From positions 1,755-41,268 of the forward strand of contig WIDE01000185.1 in assembly GCA_015039315.1 (NCBI GenBank): a DNA stretch of 39,514 nucleotides. The letters are read 5' to 3'. Source of the DNA: Clavulina sp. PMI_390. Lineage: Eukaryota > Basidiomycota > Agaricomycetes > Cantharellales > Hydnaceae. Each line of letters begins with the position of its first letter. The stretch's first letter is position 1. A model generated the notes under the pieces. The model saw only the letters and a list, made by a program, of their open reading frames with translations. It had not been told where the DNA came from and did no database searches. Both the position numbers and the translations under genes were made by a program. Positions 21,577-34,073 of this stretch are shown in pieces.

Positions 21577-22696
21577 GGAGCATGAGCTGAGCTGCCACAA
21601 AGTACTGTCATGCAATAATGACTCGTATCGTTAACGCAAATGTTGTATTATTGGTCTCATGATATCATAGGAGGATGGCATGCTTTTGTTTTTCTTGGCT
21701 GAACACTGTGCGACTCCAACGGTGTGGGTTATCTGGAGGCCCGTGATCGGTCTGCTCCAAGTAAGCGTCGCCCCGAATAATGATACGCAGACTCCAGTTG
21801 GAGTTCGGCGACACTCCAATCATCCCCCACGGCAAGAATGTTGGTGGTGGGGGAGTGAAGAGATGACGTCGGCATGATGTCGCGAGTCTCGCTCGCTGAA
21901 TAGATGGTGAAGCTCGAGAGCCGTGGAAAAATTGTTCAAGCATTGCACACTCGTGCCAACATGAACAACTTGTGTCTGCCTGACCAAGTGTCCGCTCATC
22001 AGCGTGTTAAGAGACCGGGCGCCCTTGGCTGGTCGTGCCTAGTGTATTCTTGGACCGACTTTCTAATCTTGGACATAGGGCTGTGTTTGCAAATTTGTGA
22101 TCCCAATCGGCGTCGATGTATTCAGAGGGCGTCGCCTTCCGGATCGGATTTATTCCGGAGATGGCTTTCGTATAGAATGAGGCACAAAGTACGTACAAAG
22201 GTACGCGGCATCATGGCATTGTTGATGGCGTGCCAGGCGCGCGCCCAGGAAGGATCTTTTGTTTGCCCGCTCCGAAAGACAACAATGCTCCCAACCCCCG
22301 CTTCCTAAAAACGACGCAACACGGAAGATACGATGGTGACAAGGAGAATGGCGAATGTCGCGTGGCGAAGCAGTGGCTGACAAACGTGGGGGACGGGGGT
22401 CGATTTACCTAAGAATGACTTTGTCCGATTAATTGAATCTGTTGACTGTATTTATTATTGGACACGCGTGGGAATTGGAGAGAGCGTCCTCGTTTCAACC
22501 CAAGCGGGGCTCGTTGCTCCATCCCCGTCATTTTCCTGGCTCGTTTTTCTCTCTACCACCTCGACCTGTTGCGTCCTTTAGCTCTCTGTCCAGCTCGCCT
22601 TGCTCGTAAAAAGAGCAGTTTAAGCATTTGTCTCTGCTACTGCGTTATCTTCACTAAGCGTATTACTGGTCTCAGTTTGTTCTGATCGCAGGTGCC
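21577..22696. other. 1.1-kb intergenic region: urate oxidase 3' end and promoter of the next gene
   Basis: No gene is supported. Reading frames up to 134 codons (21904-22308) show no recognisable product. The last 250 bases are CT-rich and likely belong to the promoter and leader of the gene starting at 22697. Confidence 0.5.
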
Positions 22697-25600
22697 ATGC
22701 CTGCTGCTCGTCGCCCCAAGAGTCAACCCCCTCCTCCTGCACCCGTTATTCCATCTGCAGGCCTCCATAATACCACAGAAGCCGATGACGAGGAGCTCGT
22801 TCCTCCAGAATTAATTCACAGCACCTCATCCTCTTCGTCCGCGAACCACTCAGATAGTGCACCCTCCTCACCACGCTCCAGCCCTCCTTCAAGCGCGTTT
22901 CGTAGGGTATTTCGATTCGGAAAAAGCTCTAATACCCCACCCTCGCCTCCCCCAAAGACCGGAAACAGGCTCAAAAAGGTTAAATCGCCCGTTGGACGGG
23001 AGAACGCGCCCAAGACGACTGGTGGTGCGGCGTCACCGCAAGCCGTCCATCCTCCAAAGCCTGCTCCACCCTCGACTGAGCTAGCAACTCCTCGACCAAG
23101 GAAACATGATTCGAATCCCTTCCACTTCCCCCTTCATCCCACTCCTACTTCCCCTGCCCCATCGTCGATTCCTCAACCCACACTGCCTCGCCCAAATGAC
23201 AATAGAGATGCAACCCGAGGATTACTGGCCTCCACCATTGCAGAAGACGAGGCGCTACCACCCCCCAAAGCGCCCTTCATCCGTCCATCCTCCTCTGTAT
23301 CCTCTTCCCTTTCCTCCCAGGGAGCATCTAGTCAACATCATGGTGATGTAACGATCGGGAATGAGCTCCCAGCAGCAGACCGACTGTCGTGGGTGTCTGC
23401 CGATGTCCCCCGGGCTTCGCCTGCATCCTTCGAACGCGACCGCGAACGTGGGCGCAGTAGTGGGCGTTATTCGTCTTCCCCTCTCGTACCTGCTACCACT
23501 ACCACGACTTCCACATCTTCGTCGTCGTCGCTCCCCGTCGCTGGCCATGGCCCATGGAACCTCTGGTTCCAATGCACACACTCCCAACCACTTCGTATGC
23601 ATACCATCTCAATGATGATGGCTGGCTCAGATTCGGACGAGGTAACGAATCAGATCGCGCTTTTGCAGGTTCTGAGTATCCCTCAGGTTCTCAAGACGCT
23701 ACTCGGTTACCTGAGCTGGGGCGAGTTTAGTGCTTTTGCGAATGCAAATCACGCCCTGCGTCAGCACTTTGAGGATGGGACCGCATCGTTTGTCTCAGCT
23801 CGCTCATCGAGGCGGATGTCACGCGCTCAGTGGCAAGGTAGCGAGGCAGGGCTGAAGGAAATCGTGCTTGCTCGCTTCGTCGCTGGGTACACGCTGCGCC
23901 CTGCGCATAGCGGTGTCCATCTTGACGTCCCCGTCTCATTGGCCGATCTTGATCTCTTCCGTACGTGTTTTCACACTGCGCCGTCATCCTCACCGTACTT
24001 TTGGAAAGCCAAGCTAACGCATCTTATTGATCTATCTATGTTTATCCTGGATTGTTTCTGGACTGCTGCGGACATGCCATTGAACTCGTTGACCGTCATG
24101 CCTCATTTTACCTCATCGTGTATCGGTCACGGTATTCATCTTTTCGGTCCTGAACGGGGGTACTGGCGCTCTTTGCTGCGGTTGTTCCAAAAAAAAAAAA
24201 AACGCCCGGAATGATGTACACCCTCTCGGTCCCGCCTCGCCTGGCTTCTCGCGCCTGTTCTGTTCATCTCGACTCATCTTGCGGCCGCCTCTCTTCTGTG
24301 TCATCCTTCGCTTGACGGCTCCCCCTTGAACGTCATGAATTTCATGCATGCGGATCCCGATCAAACAAAACAACCTTTCTCTGGCTCCCATATCGTCATC
24401 CTTTCATCTTGGCGTGTGGCGCCCGATATGCCTTGCCGGAAACAGTCCAATCACAACAGACGCCTCTCACACGATACCCTACCCGAGCGCTTGAGACGCT
24501 CTCCACTCCACCTTCTTCTGGTTCTGTGACCCCCGCGCCTCCCCCTCCCCCTTCCCAATCCCAATCTCTGGCACAATCAGCATTATTTGCTCGTCCCAAA
24601 CAACAACTGATTGAGCGCGAGAGAGGAGACACTTCGTCATGGCTTGGTCCTCTGGACTTCGATGCAGATGTGGCCCTAGCTGAGCATCAATACGCGAAGG
24701 CCGTTGCTCGGCGGAGAAATAGGGCGGATGCCGAGAGGCTGACCCTTCTGGCGCGAACACACTCCAAGTTTGTCGCTCTCCTCAGGTTGTCCGCTTCCTC
24801 GTCGGTATTATCAGTGTCTTCTATCGAGCAATTCGATTGGCGTGCACTATGCTCCCAAATTACGGGTTCGATTTCGAGTTCGGGCTCGTCGTTCGAGATG
24901 ATTGGACTGCCTGGTAGGGACGGTCCAATCGAGTTGAAGTTCCCTGCACCGTTAGCGTATTTCGCCCCTTCTAATACTGTATCCGACGAGCACCCTCGAG
25001 ATCCTTCGTCGTCATCCTCGTCTTCATCTCATGGACCACTCTCGAAGCTGCCCCCACCAGCAATGTCGTCGTCCCGACCTCAGGGATCTCTGTCCAGCCA
25101 ATCCTCGTCTACAGGGCTTCGCCGTTCAAACACTATGGTATCGTCAGCATCTGCTTCGACTACCACTACAACAAAGGCTGCGCGTCGCAAGAGTATGGGT
25201 AAGGGTCAGAAACACAAGACTCCGCTCCCTCCTCCGCGTGTGGGGTTCAGCGCCAATACCGCTGATGTGTGGTATCGTAATGCAATGACGTACCGCTCTC
25301 GCAACGGCACAGGGACGGTGGTGGGACCTCCTGAAAGGGACTCGATCTATAGGACGTATCATCATGGTGCAGCGACCGGGCTGAAGCGCTTGGACTACGC
25401 GCCTGCGCCCGATGCGTTGGGCGAGTTTGGGACTCGGAGACCCAGCATGGACTTGATCCTGAGTAGCAAGAGCAGCAACCGCAGGGAAAGCATGAGCAGC
25501 GGAGAGGGAGGGAGACGGCGGAGCTCGAGCGTTAGCCATGTGCGTTCGCCGTCGAGCGCTAGTGGAAGCACGATCATCCCGCCTGTGCCACCTCTGCCTC

Positions 25601-26832
25601 GTTCTGCTGGTGCCACCATGTCCGCTCCCTCCTCCCCGCCCCATGCCCCTTCAAGACCCCTGCCAGCTCTACCTCTCTCTGTTGGTGTAGAGTCCAGTGC
25701 AGAACTTGATACTGATGCTTCTGCGTCATCATCTGTGACGTCAAGCCCGGTCCTCGTGCCCACTCGCTCGAAGATTATCACTCCTGGTACAGGTAGTGCC
25801 TTGGACTCACTCCCCGAGTCCTTCATTGAGGGTGATGAGGCACCACTCGATCCGCCCATGCCCAGCTCTCCTCTGAACTACCCATATGGCCAGTCGTCGT
25901 CATCGTACCCGACACTACCCAACCCACACATCCTTCCCGAGGCAGCTACACTGCTAGCATTTGCCCCTGTCTTCAGGGTCTTCGTCCCTACTTCCGTTTC
26001 GCTCTCTGCTCGTGAGGTGAGTGAAAATGGAGGCGGGATGAGTGAAGCAGCGAGGGCAGTCCTGCAAGCATGTGAGGACCAGCTTCGAGAAGCGGGCGTC
26101 TTGGGTGGTGGTCCCTCATTCACACCTTATGGGATCAAGACTGGCGACATCGTAGCGAACTTGGGTTACGTACCCGCCATGAATCCAAGTGCTAGTGACG
26201 CTGCGACCGAGAGCAGCGCGAGCGCTTGGATGGTCTTTGATGGACGCAAGCTTGTGCAATTTGACGCGCGGAGACCCATTCTGCCATCCCCGCCTTCTCC
26301 CCATCCCCATGCCCCTATCCACGCGCATGCTAATTCGAACGCCATGATCATGGACGCGATCGCGGCAGGGATACCATGCCCGACGTACTATACCCATATC
26401 ACCTCGCTCTCGCGCCCACCTGGAAGCAGTGCGAACGTGAACCCTGTCTGGCCGCTCGCTGTCCCCGTGCATTTGCTTCCTCACATGCGCCAACCCCCAA
26501 GCCATTCTCCCCAGCTGCTACCGCCCCCAGAGCACGTGCTGGCTGGCGTCGAGTTTGCACTCGCCCAGACGGTAGGGCACGTCCCGAGCCATCGAGGCCC
26601 CGTGCGTGTGCTCCGATACGCGTGGACGGCGCGGTGCGATTTCCGAGGTTGCCAAGATCAGCTTGGACTGTGGGCTGGGGAGTGGGTACTTGAGGCGGAG
26701 GGCACCCCTGAAGGAAGGGGCATGCTGGAGCGTCTCATCTTGGAGAGCGCGGGCAGCCGAATCGGTCGAGTAATGAAGAGGTGGGAAGTTGTTTTGGAGA
26801 AGTGTGAAGGAGAGGCGCTTTGGTTGAGGTGA
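22697..26832 (+). CDS. Large low-complexity protein of unknown function (about 1216 aa) with an unusually long intron
   Basis: Two exons, 22697-23960 and 24446-26832, joined in phase 1 across a 485-nt intron (donor GTACGT, acceptor AACAG). The join restores a coherent segment, D-L-D-L-F-L-Q-S-Q-Q-T-P-L-T-R-Y-P. Residues 1-300 are disordered, rich in S, P and T, with poly-Ser and poly-Thr runs. Around residues 320-365 is a helical, F-box-like segment (IPQVLKTLLGYLSWGEF). The remainder alternates further S/P-rich stretches with ordered parts; the last 250 residues look globular (PEHVLAGVEFAL, then WTARCDF). I believe homologues exist in other basidiomycetes, but I cannot name a function. The final codons AGG TGA overlap a perfect GTGAGT donor at 26829. 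An alternative model splices 26829-26901 and ends L-I-V at 26914. Confidence 0.8.
24189..24202 (+). repeat. Run of 14 A inside the 485-nt intron
   Basis: An uninterrupted homopolymer lies in the middle of the long intron of the preceding gene. I see no target-site duplication or transposon remnant that would make it the tail of a retro-insertion. Confidence 0.8.
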
Positions 26833-27809
26833 GTTGACCTGCCTTGATGACGGTTGACCTTTTCCTTGTTCACTGATGGCGGCGATCTGTACCCCGTTTA
26901 GGCTGATTGTCTAAACCAAGCTATAGCTGTCTTCTCATCTGAGCGTATTGTCTTCATCATCGGTTTCCTGGTTATTTTCTGTGATACCCGTGTTCCAGTA
27001 TGGGCTCACGGTTTGCACTAACGCATTAACATGTGTCTCGACGGCCTTTCATTCATGCATCGATCGCAAGCTCATTTCCACCTCACTATTCCCACCGTCT
27101 TTTATCCATTGATATCTCCCCTTTGCAACATCTTCATTTCACTAGATATTATTTTTCTTGATCGTGTTCACCTCCCTCGAGGGCCCCCTGCCTCGATCCA
27201 ATAGACCCGCACTCATTTTTCATTATAAGTACTGAGTATATACCGGACACCCAATTCTTAATTTCTCTCGAGCCTGTGTTATCTTCATATTACCACTCTT
27301 TAGTCTGCTGTAGACTATACCCATCCATCTTTGCTACTCCTTTCTCTCTCTGCCTTCTGTAGGACACGATCGCAAATACACGCACAGTCATTGGCAATCT
27401 GGCATCGCTCTGTATTGAATGAGGGACTTTCCGCTTTTCTCGTGAAAGTCAATGTAGATCCGACTGACCGGAGGCCACGCTGGGGGAAGTCAGTTCGCAC
27501 GCTACAGCTTGCCGGCTCTCAAGCAGCCCATTATCCCCGGGCACTCTCTCCTTCTCTCTCTCAGTGGGGGGAACTTGACCTTGCGCTCTCTCACAAGTTT
27601 ACACACACACCATCCTCCTCTTCCCTAAATACGAAACCTCTCTTCGTAGGGACTCAGCCCCTCTCCTCCTGCTCCGCCCGCACATTTTGCCTATTCGTTC
27701 CGGACAGCGCGTCGTCTCGAGTGGCCACCGGACACAACTGCAAAACCCATCTCCCTCTCCTCCTCCCTACATTACAACTCTCGTCACTTGAAACCCTTCT
27801 TGCAACAAA
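26833..27809. other. Long upstream region of citrate synthase
   Basis: About 980 bases of CT-rich, non-coding sequence. A TATATA occurs at 27237-27242, some 570 bases before the ATG, so either the leader is long or it contains an intron. Reading frames within 27331-27993 are open for over 200 codons, but they run across the citrate synthase start in another frame and look like chance. Confidence 0.5.
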
Positions 27810-30179
27810 ATGGGCCTCCCAGAGAAAGCCAGAGTTCCCAAGGAGCAGCTCACCGTTACGGATGAGCGCACTGGCAAGACGTTCACTATCCCGTGAGTCG
27901 CTCTCCCCTATCCTGTCTCGCTCTATCCGGCGACATCCATCATTGTTTGGATGCCCAGGGGTGTATCTTACTCTTCTCAAGCCATTGTACTGAACTCGTG
28001 TCCATTGCCATTTTCCTCACTCCTGAACGAATCTAGCATTGTGAACAATGCCATCGCTGCCACCGCCTTCAAGCAAATGAAGGCCCCCAAGAAGCCAAAT
28101 GAGCGCGAGGAGAACGAGACCGAGCGTGGTCTGAGGGTCACGGACAAGGGTTTCTTGAACACTGCTGTCATCTCGTCCAGGATCACCTACATTGATGGTG
28201 ACAATGGAGGTACGTATCTGCAATTTCTCCATTGCACAAACGAATGCTAGAGAGATAGAAACTGACTATCTATGATTCTGACTACTTGCTCTTCTTCGCT
28301 GCCACAAACTATGCCAATGCTAATTGAATGCCCCACGCTTCCTCGAAACTGGGGAACTCGGGAATATCGTAATTCCACACACGCAAACACGACCTTGGCG
28401 GTGCCAGTTCTCCGATACCGCGGCTACCCCATCGAGCAGCTCGCAGAGCAATCCAACTTCCTCGAGGTCTCGTACTTGCTCCTCTATGGCGAGCTCCCCA
28501 CCAAAAAGCAGTTCTTCAACTTTGAGCGCGAGATCATGCACCATTCGATCGTCCACCACGATGCCGAGAACCTTTTCCGCTCCTTCCGTTACAATGCCCA
28601 CCCCATGTCCATCTTGACGAGCGCTTTTGCAGCTGTCGGCAGCTTCTACGAGGAGGTAAGCATGATGTGTCGCCCATTTCGGATTGGTGTCCTGATACCT
28701 TTGTTCTTCTCTCTGTAGGCAAATCCTTCTCTGCAAGGTAATTGGACAAATCCACAATACTTTCTAGGTTACTTTTGCTAATCTTCCACGTTTCCAGGCC
28801 AGACTCTGTTCACCAAGACTGACACAAACTCCCTGGCGAACATGGACAAGCAAATCTACCGAATCATTGGCAAGGCTATCACCCTCGCTGCGTACGTTCC
28901 CCCTCTTGCGGTCCAGCGCCAAGTAAACCTGCAATTGATATCTTCTCTACCCTATTGGGCTCCACAGTATGGCCTACCGTGTCCGCCAAGGTCGTCAGTT
29001 CATCACTCCCCCAGCTGGCCTCAGCTACACTGGTTCCTTCCTGTACCAGATGGACAAGATTGGTGAGGAGCGATACCGCCCCAACCCTGTCCTGGAGCGC
29101 GCCCTCGATGTTCTCTTCATCCTCCACGCCGATCACGAACTTAACGCCAGCAGCACAACCGTCCTGCAGACCGGAAGTTCGCTGGTTGATCCCTACAGCG
29201 CTGTTGCGTACGTTGCATTCTTATCTTATTCCCTGAATGTGTAAGAAATCATCTGACCAATGACTCTTCGTAACCTGAACAGTGCTGGATGCGCTTCACT
29301 GTACGGTCCTCTGCACGGTGGTGCTAACGAGGCTGTGATTCGCATGCTTCTCGCCATCGGCTCCCCCGCCAATGTCCCGGCATACATTGCCGCGGTGAAG
29401 CGCCGCGAGAAGGTGCTTTCTGGGTTTGGTCACCGGTGCGTCGAGTTGCTATGATGATGTAGTTTCGCTTCAGATGTGCTAACATGTGAACTGTTGTGGG
29501 AAATCTTTTTGTAGTGTGTACAAGACTGTAAGTTTCACTCGCTGCTTTGCCGTGCGCATTGTTCATGCGATGCTAATGTTCCATTGGTTACCCCTAGTCG
29601 GACCCTCGTTCGTTCATCATTCGCCGTATTGCCGATGAGGTCTTCGCTGTGTAGGTCATTTCCTCCCTTGCAGAACGCATCAGACTCACTCAACTCTCCC
29701 TCTCTTTACAGCACTGGCAAGGATGAGCTCCTCGAGACTGCCATGGCCCTCCACGACCACGCCATGAAGGATGAGTACTTCACCTCCCGCAAGCTTGCCC
29801 CCAACGTCGACTTCTGGAGCGGCCTGATCTACCGTGCAATGGGCTTCCCCATGGACTTCTTCCCAGTCCTCTTCGCTGTGCCCCGCACGGTCGGTTGGCT
29901 CGCTCACTGGAGGCAGATGATGCACGCCGAAGGCGGTGTTAAGATCTGGCGTCCACGACAGGTTCGTTGCTCGCTGTTTCGTGCACAGAGCTGCCTCTCT
30001 AATTTGTGGGTAATTTACAGATGTACGTTGGTGAGAGCAAGCGTGACTTTGTGCCGATCTTCAAGCGCGAGGAGGCTCCCGTTGATCCAAAATACACCCC
30101 TGCCACCGTCACTCACTCTGGGCAAAGCAAGCGTACCGAGCTCGCTGATTACCTGGGCAAGACCTACTCGAGGTTGTAG
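27810..30179 (+). CDS. Citrate synthase with C-terminal peroxisomal signal SRL (494 aa, eleven exons)
   Basis: Condenses acetyl-CoA and oxaloacetate to citrate. Exons: 27810-27892, 28037-28209, 28408-28655, 28719-28737, 28798-28891, 28968-29207, 29283-29435, 29515-29527, 29598-29650, 29712-29961, 30021-30179. Active-site residues are His262 (ADHELN), His297 (PLHGGAN) and Asp392 (VDFWSG). Motifs such as [10 protein letters not shown] and [11 protein letters not shown] are of the GltA-like, bacterial-type branch. The N-terminus (M-G-L-P-E-K) has no mitochondrial presequence, and the protein ends Y-S-R-L, a PTS1 variant. It is therefore probably the peroxisomal enzyme, linked to the glyoxylate cycle and carnitine-independent export of acetyl units. 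A 2-methylcitrate synthase activity cannot be excluded. Two exons are very small (19 and 13 nt). Frame closes exactly across all ten introns. Confidence 0.93.
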
Positions 30180-30516
30180 TCTGGTTCGGTTGGTGCACGA
30201 CGAGTGTTATTGTAGTGATGTTGCCGCGCTTTTATTACATGGTCTTCCTTGCATTTTCTTCTCATATCTGTAGAATCTACGAATTGGTTAGCTATTCCCT
30301 ATGGATGATAGTAGTTTTTCTTTGTGAACAGGTTTGGGAGAAGCGATGAGCGTGATGTCACATCGTCGGACCCTCCGATCTGAGATCTTCCTTCTGCCAG
30401 CGACCCTTTATCTTTCGATTCATCATCCACCTTTACTAGAGCTGTGGACTGAATCGCTCGAACCATAGCTATCTGCTCTTAGCTATCTGTAGTTGACCTG
30501 CGATCTTTCCATAACC

Positions 30517-31913
30517 ATGAGTGCAGCTGCTGGTCCTGCAGCTCCGCAAGAGTCGGATGTGGGCACCAAGTTCAAAGAGCTCAATGCTCATCCACTCTTC
30601 ATGACGAATCTTCCTGACGACTCAGAGTCCAATGCCCCTTTGGAGGCTCTACAGAGCCTGATATACGATGATACCCCTGATAGTGAGTGACTGATCCTCC
30701 GATTTCCTACAGACATGGAACAACGCTGCCATCACGCCACAAAATTGTTATACTCCAAGCTGACTTGGTCTGATCTCTAGACACTGCTTCAGGCTTTAAG
30801 GAGCAAGGAAATGATTACTTCAAGAAACAAAAATTTACCGATGCACGAAAATTCTATACTCAAGCCATTGACGCGAAGCCTGAGGATCAGACATTGCTAG
30901 AGTCTTTGTACCTGAACCGCGCAGCGTGCAATCTCAAGCTCCGTGAGTCGTTCTTCCCTGTCTGCCCATCGATCGATCGACTTGACGGCCCAGGGCTCTT
31001 ACCTGTTAGTGCCTTCCAGAGAACTACGGTCTCACTCTCCGTGACTGCGCTGCTGCCATCAAGCTAAACCCCAAGTCTTCAAAGGCGTATTTTCGTTCTT
31101 CCACAGCGCTCCTCTCACTGGACAGGCTAGATGAGGCGCGTGATGCATGCCTGCACTGTCTGGCATTCGATCAGAACAATGTGGATATGAGCAATTTGCA
31201 GAAGACCATCGACGACAAGATCGAACGAAAGAAGCTTGCTGCTGAGAAAAAGGAGAGAGAAGCGAAAGAGGCGAAGGAAGAAAGGGCTCTGCTAGAGTTG
31301 TCCTGTGCGGTATGTGTCCATGCTAACTACTCCATACGTTCTTTGCCTCACATCCCTTCTCCACTTTTCCCATTGATCAACCATACAGGCTCGACAGTTA
31401 TCATTTTCGGCCACACCAGGAGGCATGGAGCCCCTTGGATTCCCCTCCTTTGACCCCTCCGAGCCCAAGCCCTACTCACCGACCACCACAATCCTCTTCC
31501 CCGTCTTGCTGCTCTACCCACAACACTCCAAATCCGACTTCATCTCCCACTTTAACGAAAATAGCGCCTTTGCCGACCAACTGGCCGCTATCTTCCCCGC
31601 GAGCGGACCCCCAGCCGACTGGGATCGAATCGCTCACGAGTACAAGGCTCCTAAGCTCGCTGTGTATGTCACAACGCGTACGGGAAGGCTCCTCAAAGTT
31701 GGGCGCAAGATGACGCTGGCGGATGTGTTCTTGAGGGCGGGTGTAGTGGTGGATGGGAAGGGGAAGAATGCCGGAAAACAGATCCAGGATGGGCTCGAGA
31801 TCAAGGATGGGTGTTTGAGGTTCCAAGTGGTTCCGAAAGGCAAAGTGGAGGATTGGTATGTGGGAGAGTTCAAGAAGGAGAGGGCGCTGAGCGGAGAACC
31901 AATGAGCCCGTAG
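30517..31913 (+). CDS. CNS1: Hsp70/Hsp90 co-chaperone, Cns1/TTC4 family (380 aa, four exons)
   Basis: Cytosolic TPR protein that binds the C-terminal EEVD tails of Hsp90/Hsp70 and is essential in yeast. Exons: 30517-30682, 30781-30942, 31020-31309, 31389-31913. The N-terminal HPLFMTNLP motif is characteristic of Cns1/TTC4. Residues about 60-165 form three TPR repeats (KEQGNDYFKKQKF; LYLNRAACNLKL; SKAYFRSSTALL). A charged helix (KIERKKLAAEKKEREAK) follows, about residues 175-205. It then has the C-terminal 'wheel' domain (ILFPVLLLYPQHSKSDFI to FQVVPKG). Length is like other fungal Cns1 proteins. I chose ATG 30517; translation from further upstream has no ATG. It converges with the aminotransferase gene, leaving 267 bases between the stops. 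Confidence 0.92.
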
Positions 31914-32180
31914 GGATGATGCGAACTTCATCCTCACGATTCAGCTTGAATGGCCTTCGAATCTTTACGCCGATTACCACTCAAAGGGAGGAGAGGGATA
32001 TCTATTGCCTTATATACGATCTAAGGAGAAATCTGCTACATGAAGTATCAGTGTACAATGTGCTGCGCTTATTGGGCGAGAATAGGCCTGGAATATTTAC
32101 GAAGAGCGCGAATAATTATATAGGTATCGACTGCCGAAGACGGCGCGCTTTTGAGAATCCAAATATATCGCCAATTGATC

Positions 32181-34073
32181 TCAAACTTTTGGGACAAGTT
32201 CCCCTCTCGCCTCTCTCACGACCTCGGCGAGGCGCCTCAGTGCCTCGTCTGTCTCCTCATCAGTGAGAACGCTGAAGGCCGCCCGCACATAGGCGGAGCG
32301 GCGTCCACCAGCAAAGAAGGAGCCACCAGGGCAAGCCAAGACACCTCGCTTGAAGGCGACTTGAGTGATCAGTTCGTTCGAGTCGCCTTCTGTTGCGTTA
32401 GGATCGTCAGCAGGAGGTGGTATCAGGAGCTTGAACCTGTGGAGAAGTAGATGCGAAGCGAGGGGTGGTTAGGCTGGATGAAGTTGTCTATGCATGATGA
32501 GACTTACCAAAGGAACATTCCGGCGACAGGAGAGGTGTATTCGACGAGCCCGCCTAGATGCTTCTCCATAGCAGCTTCAAAAACTTTCCTCCTAGCATCG
32601 TAGAACTGTGCGACTGTGTGGGCGTGCGCTCGGAAGCCGTCGATTTCCCACTTCGCTAGAATGGCAGAAACGACAGATTGCGATAGCGACGACGGCTGTA
32701 GCTGGGCTTGTGATGTCTGATGTGGAGATTTGGAGGTCGGTGGTCAGAAACTTCTCATTAAATAGGCGGTGAGCAACGTACGAAGAGATCGATGCGGTTG
32801 ACTATGCTTGTCGGACCACTGACAAAACCCATGCGGAGACCTGGGGAGAACACCTTGGAGAAGGAATCGGAACGGACAACGATGCCGGTACCGTAGTTGT
32901 CTTGGCCTTCGAGCTCAAAGTAAGATGGCGGGCGAGCTTCCTCTCCATAGTAAAGAAGGTAGTAGGGGTCATCTTTTACAGGGATGAAGAGATGAGTCCC
33001 CGTGATGGTAAGGAATGCTTTAATGTAACTCACCCTCAAGAATGATGAATTGATACTTTCTGGCGAGCTCTAGAAGCTCCTTCCTTCGCTCAATAGCGGC
33101 CGTGATACCGGATGGGTTGCACCCATATGGGACGGTGTAGATGAATTTGGGCATCTTTTTGTTCTTGGGCCAGTTCTCGAGCATTCGTCGAAGCTCAGAG
33201 GATCGGATTCCTCGACTATCAATGGGGACCTAAGATCGGAGCTGTCAATAAGTTATTTTGGGCGGTTTATAAGAAGATATCGACCTCTACGAGTTCTGCC
33301 ATACTCGAGCGAAGAGCAGGGAGGATACCTGCCCAGGTGGGTGCCTATGTAGGGTCGAGGGTGAGGATTGGCTGGGATACGAAATACGTTTGGTGAAGTA
33401 ACACATACCTCACACAAAACGACGTCCCCAGGATCTGTCAAAGTCGTGATGATCTTGTATATAACGTCCTGTCCTCCCGCACCAATGGAGATCCTCCAGC
33501 TGGGATCGCGCTTTCGTCCATGGAAAGCAAGCTGTAGATCGAATAGCTGATTGACGAGATCACCTTGCCCAATAAGAGGGCCGTACTGTAAGGCTTCGTC
33601 CAACTTATCCTGCTCTAGCTCAATCGTGGTTTCGGTAAAGGGAGGTACGGGGGACTTGATCTTCATGGAGAGGGAAGTGATAGGGAAAGTGGACGAGTTG
33701 GGCTTTCCCGCGAGCAACGAGAGCATGCCTGGCTTATTTTCATGAATCATGACGCCGCGGACTAGGAACCGGAAGAATAAATAAATAGGAAGGTGGAGGT
33801 CCGTATTGAGTGAGACGCAGCATGCAGGAGACAACTTGGGCGGAAACACTCACTAGCTCCAGCGGACCAGGTTTTACTATGAGCAGAGAAGAATGGCTCA
33901 TAAAATTCGGGGGGAAATGCAGCCGCGGGAGCGCTTGGCACAGGAGCGTCCAGCCGTTCTGTGGCGATCGGCAGACCGTCATTGTGTGTGACAACGGCTT
34001 GCTTGAGCACCTCGATCGAGCTAGGCACAGTAATTGGGGCAGCAGACTGTTCCATAGACGTAGGGATAATCAT
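32181..34073 (-). CDS. PLP-dependent aminotransferase, Aro8/2-aminoadipate type (494 aa, seven exons)
   Basis: Fold-type I aminotransferase of the aromatic amino acid/2-aminoadipate/kynurenine group. Exons on the minus strand: 34073-33854, 33761-33409, 33344-33285, 33229-33034, 32972-32782, 32716-32508, 32436-32181. Seen features: LLAGKPNSSTFP near the N-terminus; GAGGQDVIYK in the cofactor-phosphate region; IYTVPYGCNPSG with the pyridine-ring loop; ILEDDPYYLLYYG with the Asp that pairs the PLP nitrogen and the Tyr; and RSDSFSKVFSPGLRMGF, where Lys316 should form the Schiff base. It likely transaminates aromatic amino acids or 2-aminoadipate with 2-oxoglutarate, in the cytosol. No targeting signal is seen. 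Substrate cannot be settled from motifs. A second Met, six codons in (34055), is an alternative start. The exon 3 donor (GTCGAT) is weak. Confidence 0.92.

Noticed and set aside
25144..25859. Long minus-strand frames (154-166 codons) opposite the large unknown gene
   Set aside because: They are antisense shadows of Ser/Pro-rich coding sequence and carry no features of their own.
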